DNA of 64,000 nt, taken from NCBI GenBank assembly GCA_023435825.1, contig JAEZMB010000261.1:1-64000 (forward strand). The letters run 5' to 3'. Numbering within the stretch: the first letter of the stretch is position 1; each line of letters begins with the position of its first letter. A model generated the notes under the pieces. That model was not told the origin of the DNA, made no database searches, and worked only from the letters and a program-made list of their open reading frames with translations. The DNA is from Pseudomonadota bacterium (GTDB taxonomy: Bacteria; Desulfobacterota; Desulfovibrionia; Desulfovibrionales; Desulfovibrionaceae). Below are positions 42,594-52,228 of the stretch, one piece after another. The position numbers and the translations under genes are program-made.

Positions 42594-44243
42594 ATGACGC
42601 CAAACACTGCAGGCAACCCGCTGGATCTCAACTACCTGTTCTTCGAGTTCCTGTTGTCTGGGTACGAGAAGACCGTGCGTGCCGGCGCGTCTTTTTACTT
42701 GTGCGCCAGCATCCACGTCAATGAACTGCTGCATTTGTCAGATACGGAAGCCTATCTGAAGCGCATCGTCTTCGAGACGACGAGCAATGACCCGAACAAG
42801 ATACCGGTTGGCGACTACCTGACCTGGTTTCACAGCAATCCTCCGCATCTGGCCGAAGTCTACAAAGGCATTGGCCAGTATTGCGATGCGTATGTCAAGC
42901 AGGTGTTTTCCGGGCCAAAAGCCTACAAGGACTCCCGGGGATTGGTCACCAACTACGACTATGCCTCGACATACGTCAATGTTGACGGGGGATTGCGGCG
43001 AACCACCGATGCGCCCCCGGTCCACACGAATGACGTGCACCTCTTTGGGGCCTCCCAGGTGTATGGATTTGGCAATGAGGACGCCCACACCGTCGCGTCC
43101 TTTTTGCAGCGATCCCTCAACGAACTCCACGCCGCGGACGCGAGCTTCAACCCGTTTCGCGTGTTGAATTACGGCGTCAACGGCGGGACTTTTGAATCCA
43201 CGACCAGGCGACTGCTGGACGCGCAAATCCAGGCCAACGATGTGGTCATTTATTTCGTTCCCTGGCTGGTGTCGCCCCAGGGCCTTGAGGAAGTCTTTTT
43301 CAAAAGCCGCAAGATGCTCGACGAGCTCCTCAATCTCTGCATTTGCCATGGCGTGCCCGTCATTGACCTGCGCCCCATGTTCCAGCGCCCGCATCCGCAT
43401 GGAGAAGTCTTTCTCGATGGCGGGCATGTCGGTTACAGAGGCAATATCGTCATTTCCAGGAAGGTTTTTGATGTCTGCTTCGCGGCCAAGCATCGATGGG
43501 AGCAAAACAAGCAGCGGGCCAAGAGCCTGGCCCTGGAAATCGCCCTGCGCGACGAGAACTCTGACGAAAGCGTTTTGATGAACTGCCGGGGCTTGCGGGA
43601 GTATCTGGACGCCTTGACCGTTCACAGGCAGCCGGGCAACACCATCGGCGCCATCGTGGTGAACTGCAACCCGTTCACGCTGGGCCACCAACGCCTGATT
43701 GCACACGCCTCAAAGCAGGTGGACCATCTTTTCGTGTTCGTGGTCCAGGAAGACCTGTCGTACTTCTCTTTCCAGGATCGCTACAACATGGTGCTTGCCG
43801 GATGCTCGGGATTTACGAACGTGAAAGTCCTCCCGGGCGGCCAGTACATCATTTCCACGCTGACATTCCAGGAGTATTTCAACAAGGACAATGTCAAGGA
43901 CATCGCGATCGACGCCACGAAGGATATTTCCATCTTCTCGCGATTCATTGCCAAGCATCTGGGCATCACCAAACGGTTTGTCGGCAACGAGCCGTTTTGC
44001 CCGATCACGCGTCAGTACAACCAGCAGATGCAGGTGCTGTTGCAGGAATACGGCGTCGAATTCCACATCATCGAGCGGTTTGAAGTCCAGGGCACCCCGG
44101 TGAGCGCCTCATTGGTCAGACGATTGCTGCAGGAAGGCCGGCACGACCAGCTCCGGCAACTTGTCCCGCAAACAACCTACGACTATTTGCTTCTTTGCGG
44201 AAAGATGCAGCCGGGAAACGCTTCGGGAAATCGCTCTTCGTAA
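42594..44243 (+). CDS. SGNH-like domain fused to citrate-lyase-ligase-like nucleotidyltransferase
   Basis: A 549-residue protein. The first half has SGNH-hydrolase features: VHLFGASQVYGFG with a possible catalytic serine, NYGVNGGTF with Asn, and FLDGGHVGYRG with the Asp/His pair. The second half, from about residue 350, is a nucleotidylyltransferase fold like the CitC C-terminal domain: AIVVNCNPFTLGHQRLIAHA, VFVVQEDLSYFSFQDRYNMV and PVSASLVRRLL. CitC adenylates acetate for transfer to a thiol; here the acyl or sugar substrate is unknown. It directly follows the giant transferase gene. Confidence 0.65.
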   Translation: MTPNTAGNPLDLNYLFFEFLLSGYEKTVRAGASFYLCASIHVNELLHLSDTEAYLKRIVFETTSNDPNKIPVGDYLTWFHSNPPHLAEVYKGIGQYCDAYVKQVFSGPKAYKDSRGLVTNYDYASTYVNVDGGLRRTTDAPPVHTNDVHLFGASQVYGFGNEDAHTVASFLQRSLNELHAADASFNPFRVLNYGVNGGTFESTTRRLLDAQIQANDVVIYFVPWLVSPQGLEEVFFKSRKMLDELLNLCICHGVPVIDLRPMFQRPHPHGEVFLDGGHVGYRGNIVISRKVFDVCFAAKHRWEQNKQRAKSLALEIALRDENSDESVLMNCRGLREYLDALTVHRQPGNTIGAIVVNCNPFTLGHQRLIAHASKQVDHLFVFVVQEDLSYFSFQDRYNMVLAGCSGFTNVKVLPGGQYIISTLTFQEYFNKDNVKDIAIDATKDISIFSRFIAKHLGITKRFVGNEPFCPITRQYNQQMQVLLQEYGVEFHIIERFEVQGTPVSASLVRRLLQEGRHDQLRQLVPQTTYDYLLLCGKMQPGNASGNRSS

Positions 44244-44435
44244 TGCCGTTTGCGGCAACCGCCCGCCCGGTCGGCCCATGGCCCCAGGCTGACGCGGGCG
44301 GCGGCGCGGCCCAAGGGCGAACCCAGCCCCCGAGGGCCGGCCGGAAGCGCGACGCCGGCGTAAAGGCCGCGCCGGCCGGGACAGCCCCGCTTCGCCGAAG
44401 ACGGCAACCGTTTCGCGACAGCGCCGGCCCCCCGG

Positions 44436-45161
44436 CTACCGGCTAAGCGGCCGGGCCGGCACGCCGCCCACCACCTGGCCGGCGGCCACGTCCCGGGTCA
44501 CCACCGCGCCGGCGGCGATGACCGCCCGGTCGCCGATGGTCACCCCGCCCACCACCGTGGCCCCGGCCCCGATCCAGACGTTGTCGCCGATGACGATGGG
44601 CGAGCCGACATAGTCCTGGTCGATGGAAGACAGGTCGTGCCGGCTGAAATCGTGGTCCCCGGTGACCAGGGTCGCGCCCGGGCCGATCAGCACCCCTTCG
44701 CCGAGAAACAGTCCGCCCTGGCCCGAGGCCAGCACCGCGCCCACCCCGACCCAGCAGCGCGGCCCGAGCTGGATGCCCTCGCCGGGAACGGCCCGGGACA
44801 CGTAGGAGCACACATACGCCCCGCGCATGACGCGGCAGCAATCCCCGATCTCGATGGCCGCCCGGGAGGCGTGCAGCCGTACGCCCCGGTCGATGTAGAC
44901 CGAGGCCCCCAGGCGGATGGCGGCGGCATGGAACAGCTCCACCCCGGCCTCGACCACCGGCCGGGCCGACCCCGGGGCCAGAAGCGGCCGGTAGGCCACA
45001 TGGCGCAGGGCGATGCCGGGCAGGCCCGGAATCCAGCCCAGGAGCCATTGGGGCAGTTGCTCCAGGAGGTAGCGGCCGGGCGTGGCCGCCCGGGTCCGCA
45101 GATAGGCCGAAAGGGCCGAGGCGTCGGCCTGGCCCATGTAGTCGCGAAGGCTTTCGGTCAT
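44436..45161 (-). CDS. Hexapeptide-repeat acyltransferase
   Basis: A 241-residue left-handed beta-helix acetyltransferase of the WbbJ/CysE-like kind. [21 protein letters not shown] and the terminal [14 protein letters not shown] / [10 protein letters not shown] carry the hexapeptide rhythm, with [11 protein letters not shown] containing the probable catalytic histidine. It converges on the SGNH fusion gene and is divergent from the SDR at 45316. No good ribosome site is seen for ATG 45161. O-acetylation of the surface glycan is likely. Confidence 0.72.
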   Translation of the reverse strand: MTESLRDYMGQADASALSAYLRTRAATPGRYLLEQLPQWLLGWIPGLPGIALRHVAYRPLLAPGSARPVVEAGVELFHAAAIRLGASVYIDRGVRLHASRAAIEIGDCCRVMRGAYVCSYVSRAVPGEGIQLGPRCWVGVGAVLASGQGGLFLGEGVLIGPGATLVTGDHDFSRHDLSSIDQDYVGSPIVIGDNVWIGAGATVVGGVTIGDRAVIAAGAVVTRDVAAGQVVGGVPARPLSR

Positions 45162-45315
45162 GGCGCGTAAAACGGCTGCCGGCCGTTGTCGGTCAAAAGG
45201 TTTTCCGGGGTTCGCCCGGGCCAATGGGCCGAGGCGATATGCAACGTCTTGCCGGCTGCGTCGCCGTGGGTGTTGCCTCGCCATGCCCTCGGTGCTATGT
45301 GCCTTGCACCGCACT

Positions 45316-46329
45316 ATGCAACCAATCCCCCGACCACAACTTTTTCACGATGCGTTCGCCGGTCGCCGCGTGCTGATCCTCGGCGGGCTTGGTTTCATTG
45401 GTTCAAGCCTGGCCTTGCGTCTGGCTTCCTGCGACGCCAGGCTCACCCTGGCCGACGCCATGATCGAGGAATACGGCGGCAACCTGCGCAACATCGCCCC
45501 GATCCGCCAGGATGTCACCATCAATTTCTGCGACATCCGCGATCGCGCCGCCATAGAATGGCTGGTCCGGGACCAGGACTATGTTTTCCATAGCGCCGCC
45601 CAGGTCTGCCATCTCAAAAGCCTGTCCGATCCTTTTCCGGACATCGACATCAACATTCGCGGCACGGCCGTGGTCATGGAAGCCTTGCGGCGCTTCAATC
45701 CGGGTTGCAAGCTCATAAAGCTCGGTTCGCGGGGCCAATACGGTTCGGTGCTCAAACTTCCGGCCGACGAGGACGAGCGTCCCGATCCCAAGGGCATCTA
45801 CGAGATTTCGCTTTTGGCCGCCGAGCACATCATTTCCAGTTACAGCCGCAACCACGGCATCCGCTGCGTGCTCTCCCGCCTGACCAACATCTACGGCCCC
45901 CGGGCCCAGATGCGCCACAACCGCTTCGGCGTGGCCAACTGGTTCATGCGCCTGGCCCTGGACGGCCAGACCATCCCCATTTTCGGCGACGGCCGCATCA
46001 AGCGCGATTTCCTCTACATCGACGATTGCGTCGACGCCCTGCTGGCCCTGGCCGTCACCCCCGAGGCCGAGGGCGAGGTCTTCAACATCGGCCACGACGC
46101 CCCGTCCGACTTCCTGACCCTGGCGGAGTGCATCATCGAGGCGGCCGGGACCGGCGACATCGCCTTCACGCCCTTTTCCCCGGAACGCAAGGCCCAGGAG
46201 CCCGGGGATTTTTATTCCAACATCGCCAAGATCACCCGGGTGACGGGTTGGCGGCCGACCACGCCCCTGGCCGAGGGCGTGGCCGCGACCCTGGAATTTT
46301 ACCGCGCCAACCAGGAGCATTACTGGTGA
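45316..46329 (+). CDS. NAD-dependent nucleotide-sugar epimerase (SDR)
   Basis: A 337-residue extended SDR with [19 protein letters not shown], the active-site YEISL region where the usual YxxxK lysine is not visible, and [19 protein letters not shown]. The replacement of K by L ([10 protein letters not shown]) is unusual and may affect catalysis. It is translationally coupled to the acyltransferase at 46326 (GTGA overlap). The start is uncertain because no ribosome site is clear; ATG 45283 is an alternative. Confidence 0.7.
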   Translation: MQPIPRPQLFHDAFAGRRVLILGGLGFIGSSLALRLASCDARLTLADAMIEEYGGNLRNIAPIRQDVTINFCDIRDRAAIEWLVRDQDYVFHSAAQVCHLKSLSDPFPDIDINIRGTAVVMEALRRFNPGCKLIKLGSRGQYGSVLKLPADEDERPDPKGIYEISLLAAEHIISSYSRNHGIRCVLSRLTNIYGPRAQMRHNRFGVANWFMRLALDGQTIPIFGDGRIKRDFLYIDDCVDALLALAVTPEAEGEVFNIGHDAPSDFLTLAECIIEAAGTGDIAFTPFSPERKAQEPGDFYSNIAKITRVTGWRPTTPLAEGVAATLEFYRANQEHYW

Positions 46330-46904
46330 CGCCCGGCGTCTTCGTCCATCCCCAGGGGATTTGCCAGTCCGACGCCGTGGGCGAAGGTTCGCGCATCTGG
46401 GCTTTTGCCCATGTCCTGCCCGGGGCCGTCATCGGCCGCGACGCCAACATCTGCGATTTCGTCTTCATCGAGAGCGGGGTCGTCCTCGGGGACCGGGTCA
46501 CGGTCAAGTGCCACGTGGCCCTGTGGGACGGCGTGCGCGTGGCCGACGACGTGTTCATCGGGCCGTCGGCCGTATTCGCCAACGACCGCCATCCCCGCAG
46601 CAAGCGCTATGTGCCGCCCCTGGCCACCACCCTGGGGCGCGGCTGCTCCATCGGGGCCGGCGCGGTACTGACCCCGGGCATCACCGTGGGGGAATGGGCC
46701 ATGGTCGCAGCCGGGGCGGTGGTGACCCGCGACGTGCCGCCGTTCACCCTGGTGATGGGCAATCCGGCCCGGCCGGCCGGACTGGTGTGCCGCTGCGGCG
46801 GCCGCCTGGAGCCGGCGGGCGAGGGCTATCGCTGCCGCCTGGGCGACTGGACGGGCCAAGCCCCCTCGGCCGAAATGGTCTGCCGCGCCCTGGAGCCGGC
46901 ATGA
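46326..46904 (+). CDS. Left-handed beta-helix N-acyltransferase (WbpD/FdtC-like)
   Basis: A 192-residue acyltransferase. Hexapeptide repeats run from VHPQGICQSDAVGEG to TLVMGNPARPAGLVCRCGG; the C-terminal CxCGG plus a further Cys (EGYRCRLGDW) hints at a small metal site. WbpD and FdtC members acetylate 3-amino sugars. AGGAG lies 8 bp before GTG 46326. It lies between a sugar epimerase and a polyprenyl-phosphate transferase. Confidence 0.8.
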   Translation: MTPGVFVHPQGICQSDAVGEGSRIWAFAHVLPGAVIGRDANICDFVFIESGVVLGDRVTVKCHVALWDGVRVADDVFIGPSAVFANDRHPRSKRYVPPLATTLGRGCSIGAGAVLTPGITVGEWAMVAAGAVVTRDVPPFTLVMGNPARPAGLVCRCGGRLEPAGEGYRCRLGDWTGQAPSAEMVCRALEPA

Positions 46905-47956
46905 CCGCGCCGCGCCGCCGGGGCGGCCAGCCGCGTCTGGCCGTGGTGGTCCCGGTCTACGGCAACGAGGGCAGCCTGCCGGAGCTCTACCGGCGCATCG
47001 TGGCCGCCGTGGACGGCCTGGGCTTTGAACTCGTGCTCCAGTTCGTCAACGACCGGTCCCCGGACGATTCCCAGACGGTGCTGGAAGCCCTGGCCGCCGC
47101 CGATCCCCGGGTCTGCGTCCTGCTGCTTTCGCGCAACCACGGCTCGTTCACGGCCATCACCGCCGGCCTGGCCCAGACCGCCGATTGCGACGCCGCCGTG
47201 ATCTTGTCGGCCGATCTCCAAGACCCGCCGGAAATGATCCCGGCCATGGCCGCCCAGTGGCGGGCCGGCAAGAAAGTCGTGCTGTGCTCCCGGCGCACCC
47301 GCCAGGACCCGGGCATGACCCGATGGCTCGCCCAGGCCTTCCACTGGCTGTACCGCAAGACGGTCATGCCCGAGATGCCGCCCGGCGGCTTTGATTTCTG
47401 CCTCATCGACCGTTGCGTGACCCGGGTCATTCTCCAGTCCTCGGAGAAGAAAACGAGCCTGATCGGATTGATCGTCTGGGCCGGCTTCGACCGGGCCGTG
47501 CTGGAATACGACCGGGCCGAACGGGTCCACGGCCGGTCCATGTGGACCTTTGCCAAGAAGCTGTCCTACGCCTTCCATTCCGTGGTGGCGTTTTCGTCGT
47601 TTCCGCTGCGCGTGTTCGTGTTGCTGGGGCTGGTGATGTCGCTCTTAAGCGCCTGCGGCATTGTCTATGCCGTGGTGGCCACCCTGGCCGGCGTCATCAC
47701 CATTCAGGGCTGGGCTTCGGTCATCGTGCTGGAACTCATCATCGTGGCCGCCCTGTTTCTCGGATTCGGCATCCTTGGCGGCTATTTATGGAACAACCTG
47801 GAACAGACCAGGACGCGCCCCCTGTTTATTGTCGAAAAAGTCGTCGGCGGTGAAAACGGGCCACGGGCGGCCGCAGGCGGCCAGCCGCCGCGTCCCGGGC
47901 GCGCGCCACGCGTCCGGCGGCCGCGCATCTTCGCCGGCCGGCGGCGGCGCCGTTGA
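46901..47956 (+). CDS. GT2 polyprenyl-phosphate glycosyltransferase with two membrane helices
   Basis: A 351-residue family 2 enzyme resembling GtrB/dolichol-phosphate-mannose synthase. VVVPVYGNEGSLPELYRRIV and ILSADLQDPPEMIPAM (DxD-like) are in the catalytic half. Two hydrophobic helices lie at about residues 235-265 and 270-305, followed by WNNLEQTRTRPLFIV. It loads a sugar on undecaprenyl phosphate for use by GT-C enzymes such as those encoded further on. A basic tail of about 40 residues ends the protein. Confidence 0.85.
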   Translation: MTAPRRRGGQPRLAVVVPVYGNEGSLPELYRRIVAAVDGLGFELVLQFVNDRSPDDSQTVLEALAAADPRVCVLLLSRNHGSFTAITAGLAQTADCDAAVILSADLQDPPEMIPAMAAQWRAGKKVVLCSRRTRQDPGMTRWLAQAFHWLYRKTVMPEMPPGGFDFCLIDRCVTRVILQSSEKKTSLIGLIVWAGFDRAVLEYDRAERVHGRSMWTFAKKLSYAFHSVVAFSSFPLRVFVLLGLVMSLLSACGIVYAVVATLAGVITIQGWASVIVLELIIVAALFLGFGILGGYLWNNLEQTRTRPLFIVEKVVGGENGPRAAAGGQPPRPGRAPRVRRPRIFAGRRRRR

Positions 47957-48058
47957 CCGTTCCGCCGTCCTAAGCGTCGGAGAGGCGGGGCGGACCGTTC
48001 CCCGCGTTCGCGCCTGCCCTAAACGCGTTCACCTCAGCGATAAGCCCCGGGTAACACC

Positions 48059-49528
48059 ATGAAAATACTCCTGCTCAATGTTCCCGACGCCCACGTCGGC
48101 AAGACCACGGACGATTGGGATCTTGAGGCCACCGACATCGGCGTGTTCCCGCCCATGGGCATCCTCTATCTCGCCGGAGCCTTGCAGGCCGGGGGAAAAC
48201 ACGAGGTCGCGCTCATCGACTGCATCCTCGACCGCCTCGATCCCGAGGAGGCGGCGGCCCGGGCGGCGGCCTTTGAGCCCGACGTGGTGGGCCTGACCGT
48301 CTACACCCCGACCCTGTACGACGCCCTCATCCTGACCCGGCGGCTGCGCGAGCGCCTGCCCAAGGCCCGCATCGTCTGGGGCGGCCCCCATGTTTCGCTC
48401 TATCCCGACGAGTCCATGGCCCAGCCCGAGGTCGACTATCTGGTGCTGGGCGAGGCCGAGGAATCCTTTCCGGCCTTTCTCGACGCCCTGGAGCACGGCC
48501 GGCCCTTCGGCGACATCCCGGGCATCGTCTGGCGCGAGGGCGCGACCGTGCGCCGCTCCGGCGAACCCGGCTACGTCCACGACATCGACGCCATCCCCTT
48601 CCCGGCCTTCGACCTGCTGCCCTTCAAGCGCTATTTCAGCGCCATCGGCACGGGCATGCCCGTGGGCACCATCTGTTCCTCCCGGGGCTGCCCCTTCCAC
48701 TGCACCTTTTGCTGCAAGCCCTACTCCACCTACCGCTCGCGTTCGGTGGACAACATCCTCGACGAGATCGCGGCCTATTACGCCCAGGGCATCCGGGAGT
48801 TCTTTTTCTTCGACGACCTGTTCAACGCCTCGGCCAAGCGGGTGTCGGCCATCGCCCAGGGCATCCTCGACCGGGGCTTTGCCATTGTCTGGTCGTTTCG
48901 CGGCCGGGTGGACGCCGTCAACGAGGACATGCTGCGTCTGGCCAAACGCTCCGGCTGCCGCCAGGCGCTTTTCGGCGTGGAAGACGCCACCGACGAGGGG
49001 CTTAGGCGGATCAACAAGAAGATCACCGTGGAGCAGGTGCGCCGGGCCGTGCGCCTGTGCCGCAAATGCGGCATCCTCACCAGCACCAACTGGATCATCG
49101 GCTTTCCGCACCACAAAACCCGGGAAGACGTCCTGCACCTGATCGACACGGCCGTGTCCATTGATTCCGATTTCGCCCAGTTCAACATCATGATCGCCTA
49201 CGACGGCACGGCGATCTTCCAGGAAGGCGTGGCCAAGGGCCTTTTCCCGGCCGACGTCTGGCGCGGGCACGCCGCCGCGCCGGTGCCCAACTTCGTCGAA
49301 CCCATCTGGGAGGAGCATCTCTCCCGGGCCGAACTGTCGCAGCTGCTCAAGCAGTGCTACCGGCGTTTCTATTTCCGGCCCCTGTCCATCCTGCGAAAGC
49401 TCCTGCGGGTGCGCCGGTTCGGCGAGCTGGCCCTGTTCGCCAAAGGCGCGCTGACCCTTCTGGGCATCAAGGGCTACCACCGCAAGACCCATCAGGAAGG
49501 GCAAAGCCGCTTCGCCGATCCCGCCTGA
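48059..49528 (+). CDS. B12-binding-domain radical SAM protein
   Basis: A 489-residue protein with an N-terminal cobalamin-binding Rossmann-like domain (LLNVPDAHVGKT ... VVGLTVYTPTLYDA, WGGPHVSLYPD) and a radical SAM core with CPFHCTFCCK (CxxxCxxC) near residue 213. The usual histidine of the DxHxxG B12 motif is not evident. Such enzymes methylate unactivated carbons or act on lipids and glycans. Located between the GT2 gene and GT-C-like membrane genes. Confidence 0.82.
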   Translation: MKILLLNVPDAHVGKTTDDWDLEATDIGVFPPMGILYLAGALQAGGKHEVALIDCILDRLDPEEAAARAAAFEPDVVGLTVYTPTLYDALILTRRLRERLPKARIVWGGPHVSLYPDESMAQPEVDYLVLGEAEESFPAFLDALEHGRPFGDIPGIVWREGATVRRSGEPGYVHDIDAIPFPAFDLLPFKRYFSAIGTGMPVGTICSSRGCPFHCTFCCKPYSTYRSRSVDNILDEIAAYYAQGIREFFFFDDLFNASAKRVSAIAQGILDRGFAIVWSFRGRVDAVNEDMLRLAKRSGCRQALFGVEDATDEGLRRINKKITVEQVRRAVRLCRKCGILTSTNWIIGFPHHKTREDVLHLIDTAVSIDSDFAQFNIMIAYDGTAIFQEGVAKGLFPADVWRGHAAAPVPNFVEPIWEEHLSRAELSQLLKQCYRRFYFRPLSILRKLLRVRRFGELALFAKGALTLLGIKGYHRKTHQEGQSRFADPA

Positions 49529-49541
49529 CGGCGCGCCTGCC

Positions 49542-51053
49542 ATGCCAAAACGCCTGTTTGCCCGCCTCGCCGCCGTGCTGCTGGCCTTTGTGCCGGCCCT
49601 TGTCGCCGTGGGGCTTGTGGCGCACTATTTCCGCGCCGACCTGACGGCCTTTTGCCCGGCCTACGACGTGGACCAGTACATGTACGTCGTCGAGGCGCGC
49701 ACGGTCGCGGCGGCCGGATTTTCCGGCGGCTATTACGGCAGCGGCGGCCAGACCGCCAAACTGCTGCGCTTTGGCCCCCACGGGGCGGTCCATCCCCTGG
49801 TCTACGGCGGCCTGGCCCGGCTTTTGGGCGGCTGGAACGACTGGCTGGTTCCGGCCCTGAACATGGCCTTTGTCGCCCTGGCCCTGCTGTGCCTGGGCCG
49901 CAAGCTGTCCCTGGGCCGCCTGGCCTGCCTGACGGCGTTTTTGTGCCTGTTCCCCCAGACCCTGCTGTATCTGCCCCTGTCCTATCAGGAAGCGTTCCAA
50001 TACGCCGTGGCCTTGCTGCTGGCCCTGGGCCTTGGCGGCTATCTGCGCCGGGCCGCCGACGGCGCGGCCGGCGGCCGGGACCTGGCCTGGGCCCTGGGTA
50101 TGGTCTTTCTCGCGGGAATCACGCGCCCGACCTGGGCGGTGCTGTTCCCGGCCCTGCTGTGGGCCCGGGCCAGGCCGGGCTGGCGTGGGCTGGCCATTGC
50201 CCTGGCCGGCGGCGGCGGCTTGCTGGCGGCGACGTACGCCGCCTTTTCCCTGTTCGCCTCGCCCTGGCACGTCGCCAGCGGCCCGGGCATGTTCCAGGCC
50301 CTGGCGCGCCTGGATTTCGGCCCCTTGCTGCACCAGGCCGGCGGCAATCTGGCCAGCCTGTTCAATTTCCGGGACAATGCCGTCAACACGCTCAATCTGC
50401 TCATCATTGTCGGCGGCACGGGGCTTATGGCCGCGCTCTCCTGCCTGGCTAAGGCCGGGGCGCGACGGTACGCGGTGGCGGCCTTTCATGTCTGCAACGT
50501 CCTGACGCCCCTGGCGCTCTACGTCATCGTCTACAACGGCACGGGCTATCAGTTGACGCGGCTGCTCTCGGCCCATTTCCTGCTGTCGTTCGCCGTGTTC
50601 CTGCTGGTCGCGCCGCCGGGGTCGGTGCGCTGGGCGGCCGGGCCGGTCCTGGCCGCCTGCCTGGGCATGTTGCCCATGTCGCTTAAGACCTTCGTGCTTT
50701 TCGTGCGCCCCGCCTATGACGACTACGCGGGCTACGCCCGCCAGATCCATGCCCTGCGTCAGGAGATGGCCTCGGCCCTGCTGCTGTCCAAGGACGCGCC
50801 CTCGCCCTGGCTGCGCACCCTGGCCATCGTCGCGGGGGATGAGGCCCTGCCGTCCCTGGCCGTCCCGGACTTCTACGGCGTCCAGGTTTATGCCCCGTCC
50901 AGCCTGGAGACGCCCCTGAAAACCGGCTTCGTGCTGCTGGACGCCAAGGCCCATGCCCTGGCCGCCAAGGCCAACGCTCTGACCCACGCGGCCGACACCT
51001 CGCGCGGCACGTTGTACCGCAACGACGTGGCCTTCGGCTTTGCCGGGAAATGA
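49542..51053 (+). CDS. GT-C-like polytopic membrane protein
   Basis: A 503-residue protein with about ten membrane helices in the first 380 residues. An acidic motif YDVDQYMYVVEART follows the first helix, as in GT-C transferases where a catalytic aspartate lies in the first periplasmic loop. The C-terminal 120 residues are soluble and would be periplasmic. No named family could be assigned. It starts the block of membrane and anchored proteins. Confidence 0.6.
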   Translation: MPKRLFARLAAVLLAFVPALVAVGLVAHYFRADLTAFCPAYDVDQYMYVVEARTVAAAGFSGGYYGSGGQTAKLLRFGPHGAVHPLVYGGLARLLGGWNDWLVPALNMAFVALALLCLGRKLSLGRLACLTAFLCLFPQTLLYLPLSYQEAFQYAVALLLALGLGGYLRRAADGAAGGRDLAWALGMVFLAGITRPTWAVLFPALLWARARPGWRGLAIALAGGGGLLAATYAAFSLFASPWHVASGPGMFQALARLDFGPLLHQAGGNLASLFNFRDNAVNTLNLLIIVGGTGLMAALSCLAKAGARRYAVAAFHVCNVLTPLALYVIVYNGTGYQLTRLLSAHFLLSFAVFLLVAPPGSVRWAAGPVLAACLGMLPMSLKTFVLFVRPAYDDYAGYARQIHALRQEMASALLLSKDAPSPWLRTLAIVAGDEALPSLAVPDFYGVQVYAPSSLETPLKTGFVLLDAKAHALAAKANALTHAADTSRGTLYRNDVAFGFAGK

Positions 51054-51063
51054 GGAACGAGAC

Positions 51064-51606
51064 GTGAGGGCGACGCGGCAAACCTTGTTCCTGTCCGGGC
51101 TGCTCCTGGTGGGGCTGGCCTTTCTGTTCGCCTCGGGGCCGGCCTGGCACGAGGCCTGGTGCCTGCTGGTCCTGCCCGGCCGGAATGCGCCGGCGGCCAA
51201 GGCCAGGCTGCTGGCCTGCTCCAACATCGAACAGGATTTCGAGGCCTTCGACGCCGTGGACACGCCGGCCGCGGATAACGGCTGGTCGGTGCTGTCGCCG
51301 CGCGGCGACAAGGCGGTGGTGCGGGTGCGGCTGCGCAAGAGCACGGCCGGGGCCGTTTTCTATCCGCGTCTGCCCGGCCCCGGAACGGCAGTGGCCGTCA
51401 ACGAGGCCATCGGCGACATGCGTCGGGAATTGTTCCGGATGTCCAGGACCGAAGCGGGTTGGTCGGCCATCGGCGAACAGCAGCCCCTGTGCTTGCGCTG
51501 CGTGGAAAACGGCTGGTCGGACGAAGAATTCGAGGTGACCCTGGACATCGAACTGCAAGGGCCTCAAGCGCAACTCTGGCACAAGGGAAACCTTGTGTTG
51601 TTCTAG
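51064..51606 (+). CDS. Membrane-anchored protein, paralog of the next gene
   Basis: A 180-residue protein with one N-terminal hydrophobic helix (FLSGLLLVGLAFLFASG) and an extracytoplasmic beta-rich domain with several cysteines (ACSNIEQDF, LCLRCVENG). It ends in PQAQLWHKGNLVLF, almost the same as the following protein. GTG start with AGGAA ahead. Function unknown. Confidence 0.6.
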   Translation: MRATRQTLFLSGLLLVGLAFLFASGPAWHEAWCLLVLPGRNAPAAKARLLACSNIEQDFEAFDAVDTPAADNGWSVLSPRGDKAVVRVRLRKSTAGAVFYPRLPGPGTAVAVNEAIGDMRRELFRMSRTEAGWSAIGEQQPLCLRCVENGWSDEEFEVTLDIELQGPQAQLWHKGNLVLF

Positions 51607-51626
51607 ATAAGGGAGTGTCATGCAAC

Positions 51627-52190
51627 ATGGCTATTGATCGCAAAAATGTGCTGTGGGCCCTGGGCGGGGCTGTTGTCGTCAGCCTGGCTTTTCTCGCCTA
51701 TTCCTCCGTGTTTCCCTATGTCAAATATCTCGTGCCCGGCCTTTTTCATCAAGGGCAGTGCCTGAACCGGGTCAATCTCTTCCGGTGCTCCAATGCCAGC
51801 CAGACCCTGGAGCGCGACAAGTTCTACAACGTCAAGGAACACACGTCCGACATCGACGGCTGGAAATTCTTCACGCCGGCCGACCCCAACGACAAGGCGT
51901 ACGTCTTTGTCACCATCAAAAAAGACCGGCCCCGGGTCATCTTCTATCCCCGCGTCAACAACGACAACAATTTCATCTCGGTCCACACCTACAAGGAACA
52001 GCCCAAATGCCGGCTGTTTCTTCTCGAAGCCAAGGGCGACGCCTGGACGGACATCGGCCTGCAGTACGCCTTTGATTTGAGCTGCGACATGACCGACGTC
52101 ATGAAAAGCGATGTCGACATACCGCTGGTTATCGTTTTAAACGGCCCGTCGGCGCAACTCTGGTTCAAGGACGACAGCGTCCTGTTTTAA
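51627..52190 (+). CDS. Membrane-anchored protein, paralog of the previous gene
   Basis: A 187-residue protein with an N-terminal anchor (VLWALGGAVVVSLAFLAYSSV) and a periplasmic domain with paired cysteines (GQCLNRVNLFRCSN, PKCRLF, LSCDMTD). The C-terminus PSAQLWFKDDSVLF matches its neighbour. The tandem paralogs lie between two GT-C-like genes, so they may be accessory subunits. Function unknown. Confidence 0.6.
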   Translation: MAIDRKNVLWALGGAVVVSLAFLAYSSVFPYVKYLVPGLFHQGQCLNRVNLFRCSNASQTLERDKFYNVKEHTSDIDGWKFFTPADPNDKAYVFVTIKKDRPRVIFYPRVNNDNNFISVHTYKEQPKCRLFLLEAKGDAWTDIGLQYAFDLSCDMTDVMKSDVDIPLVIVLNGPSAQLWFKDDSVLF

Positions 52191-52228
52191 CGCACGGCGC
52201 GCTGCCGCCATGACCCCTGGTTAACGCA

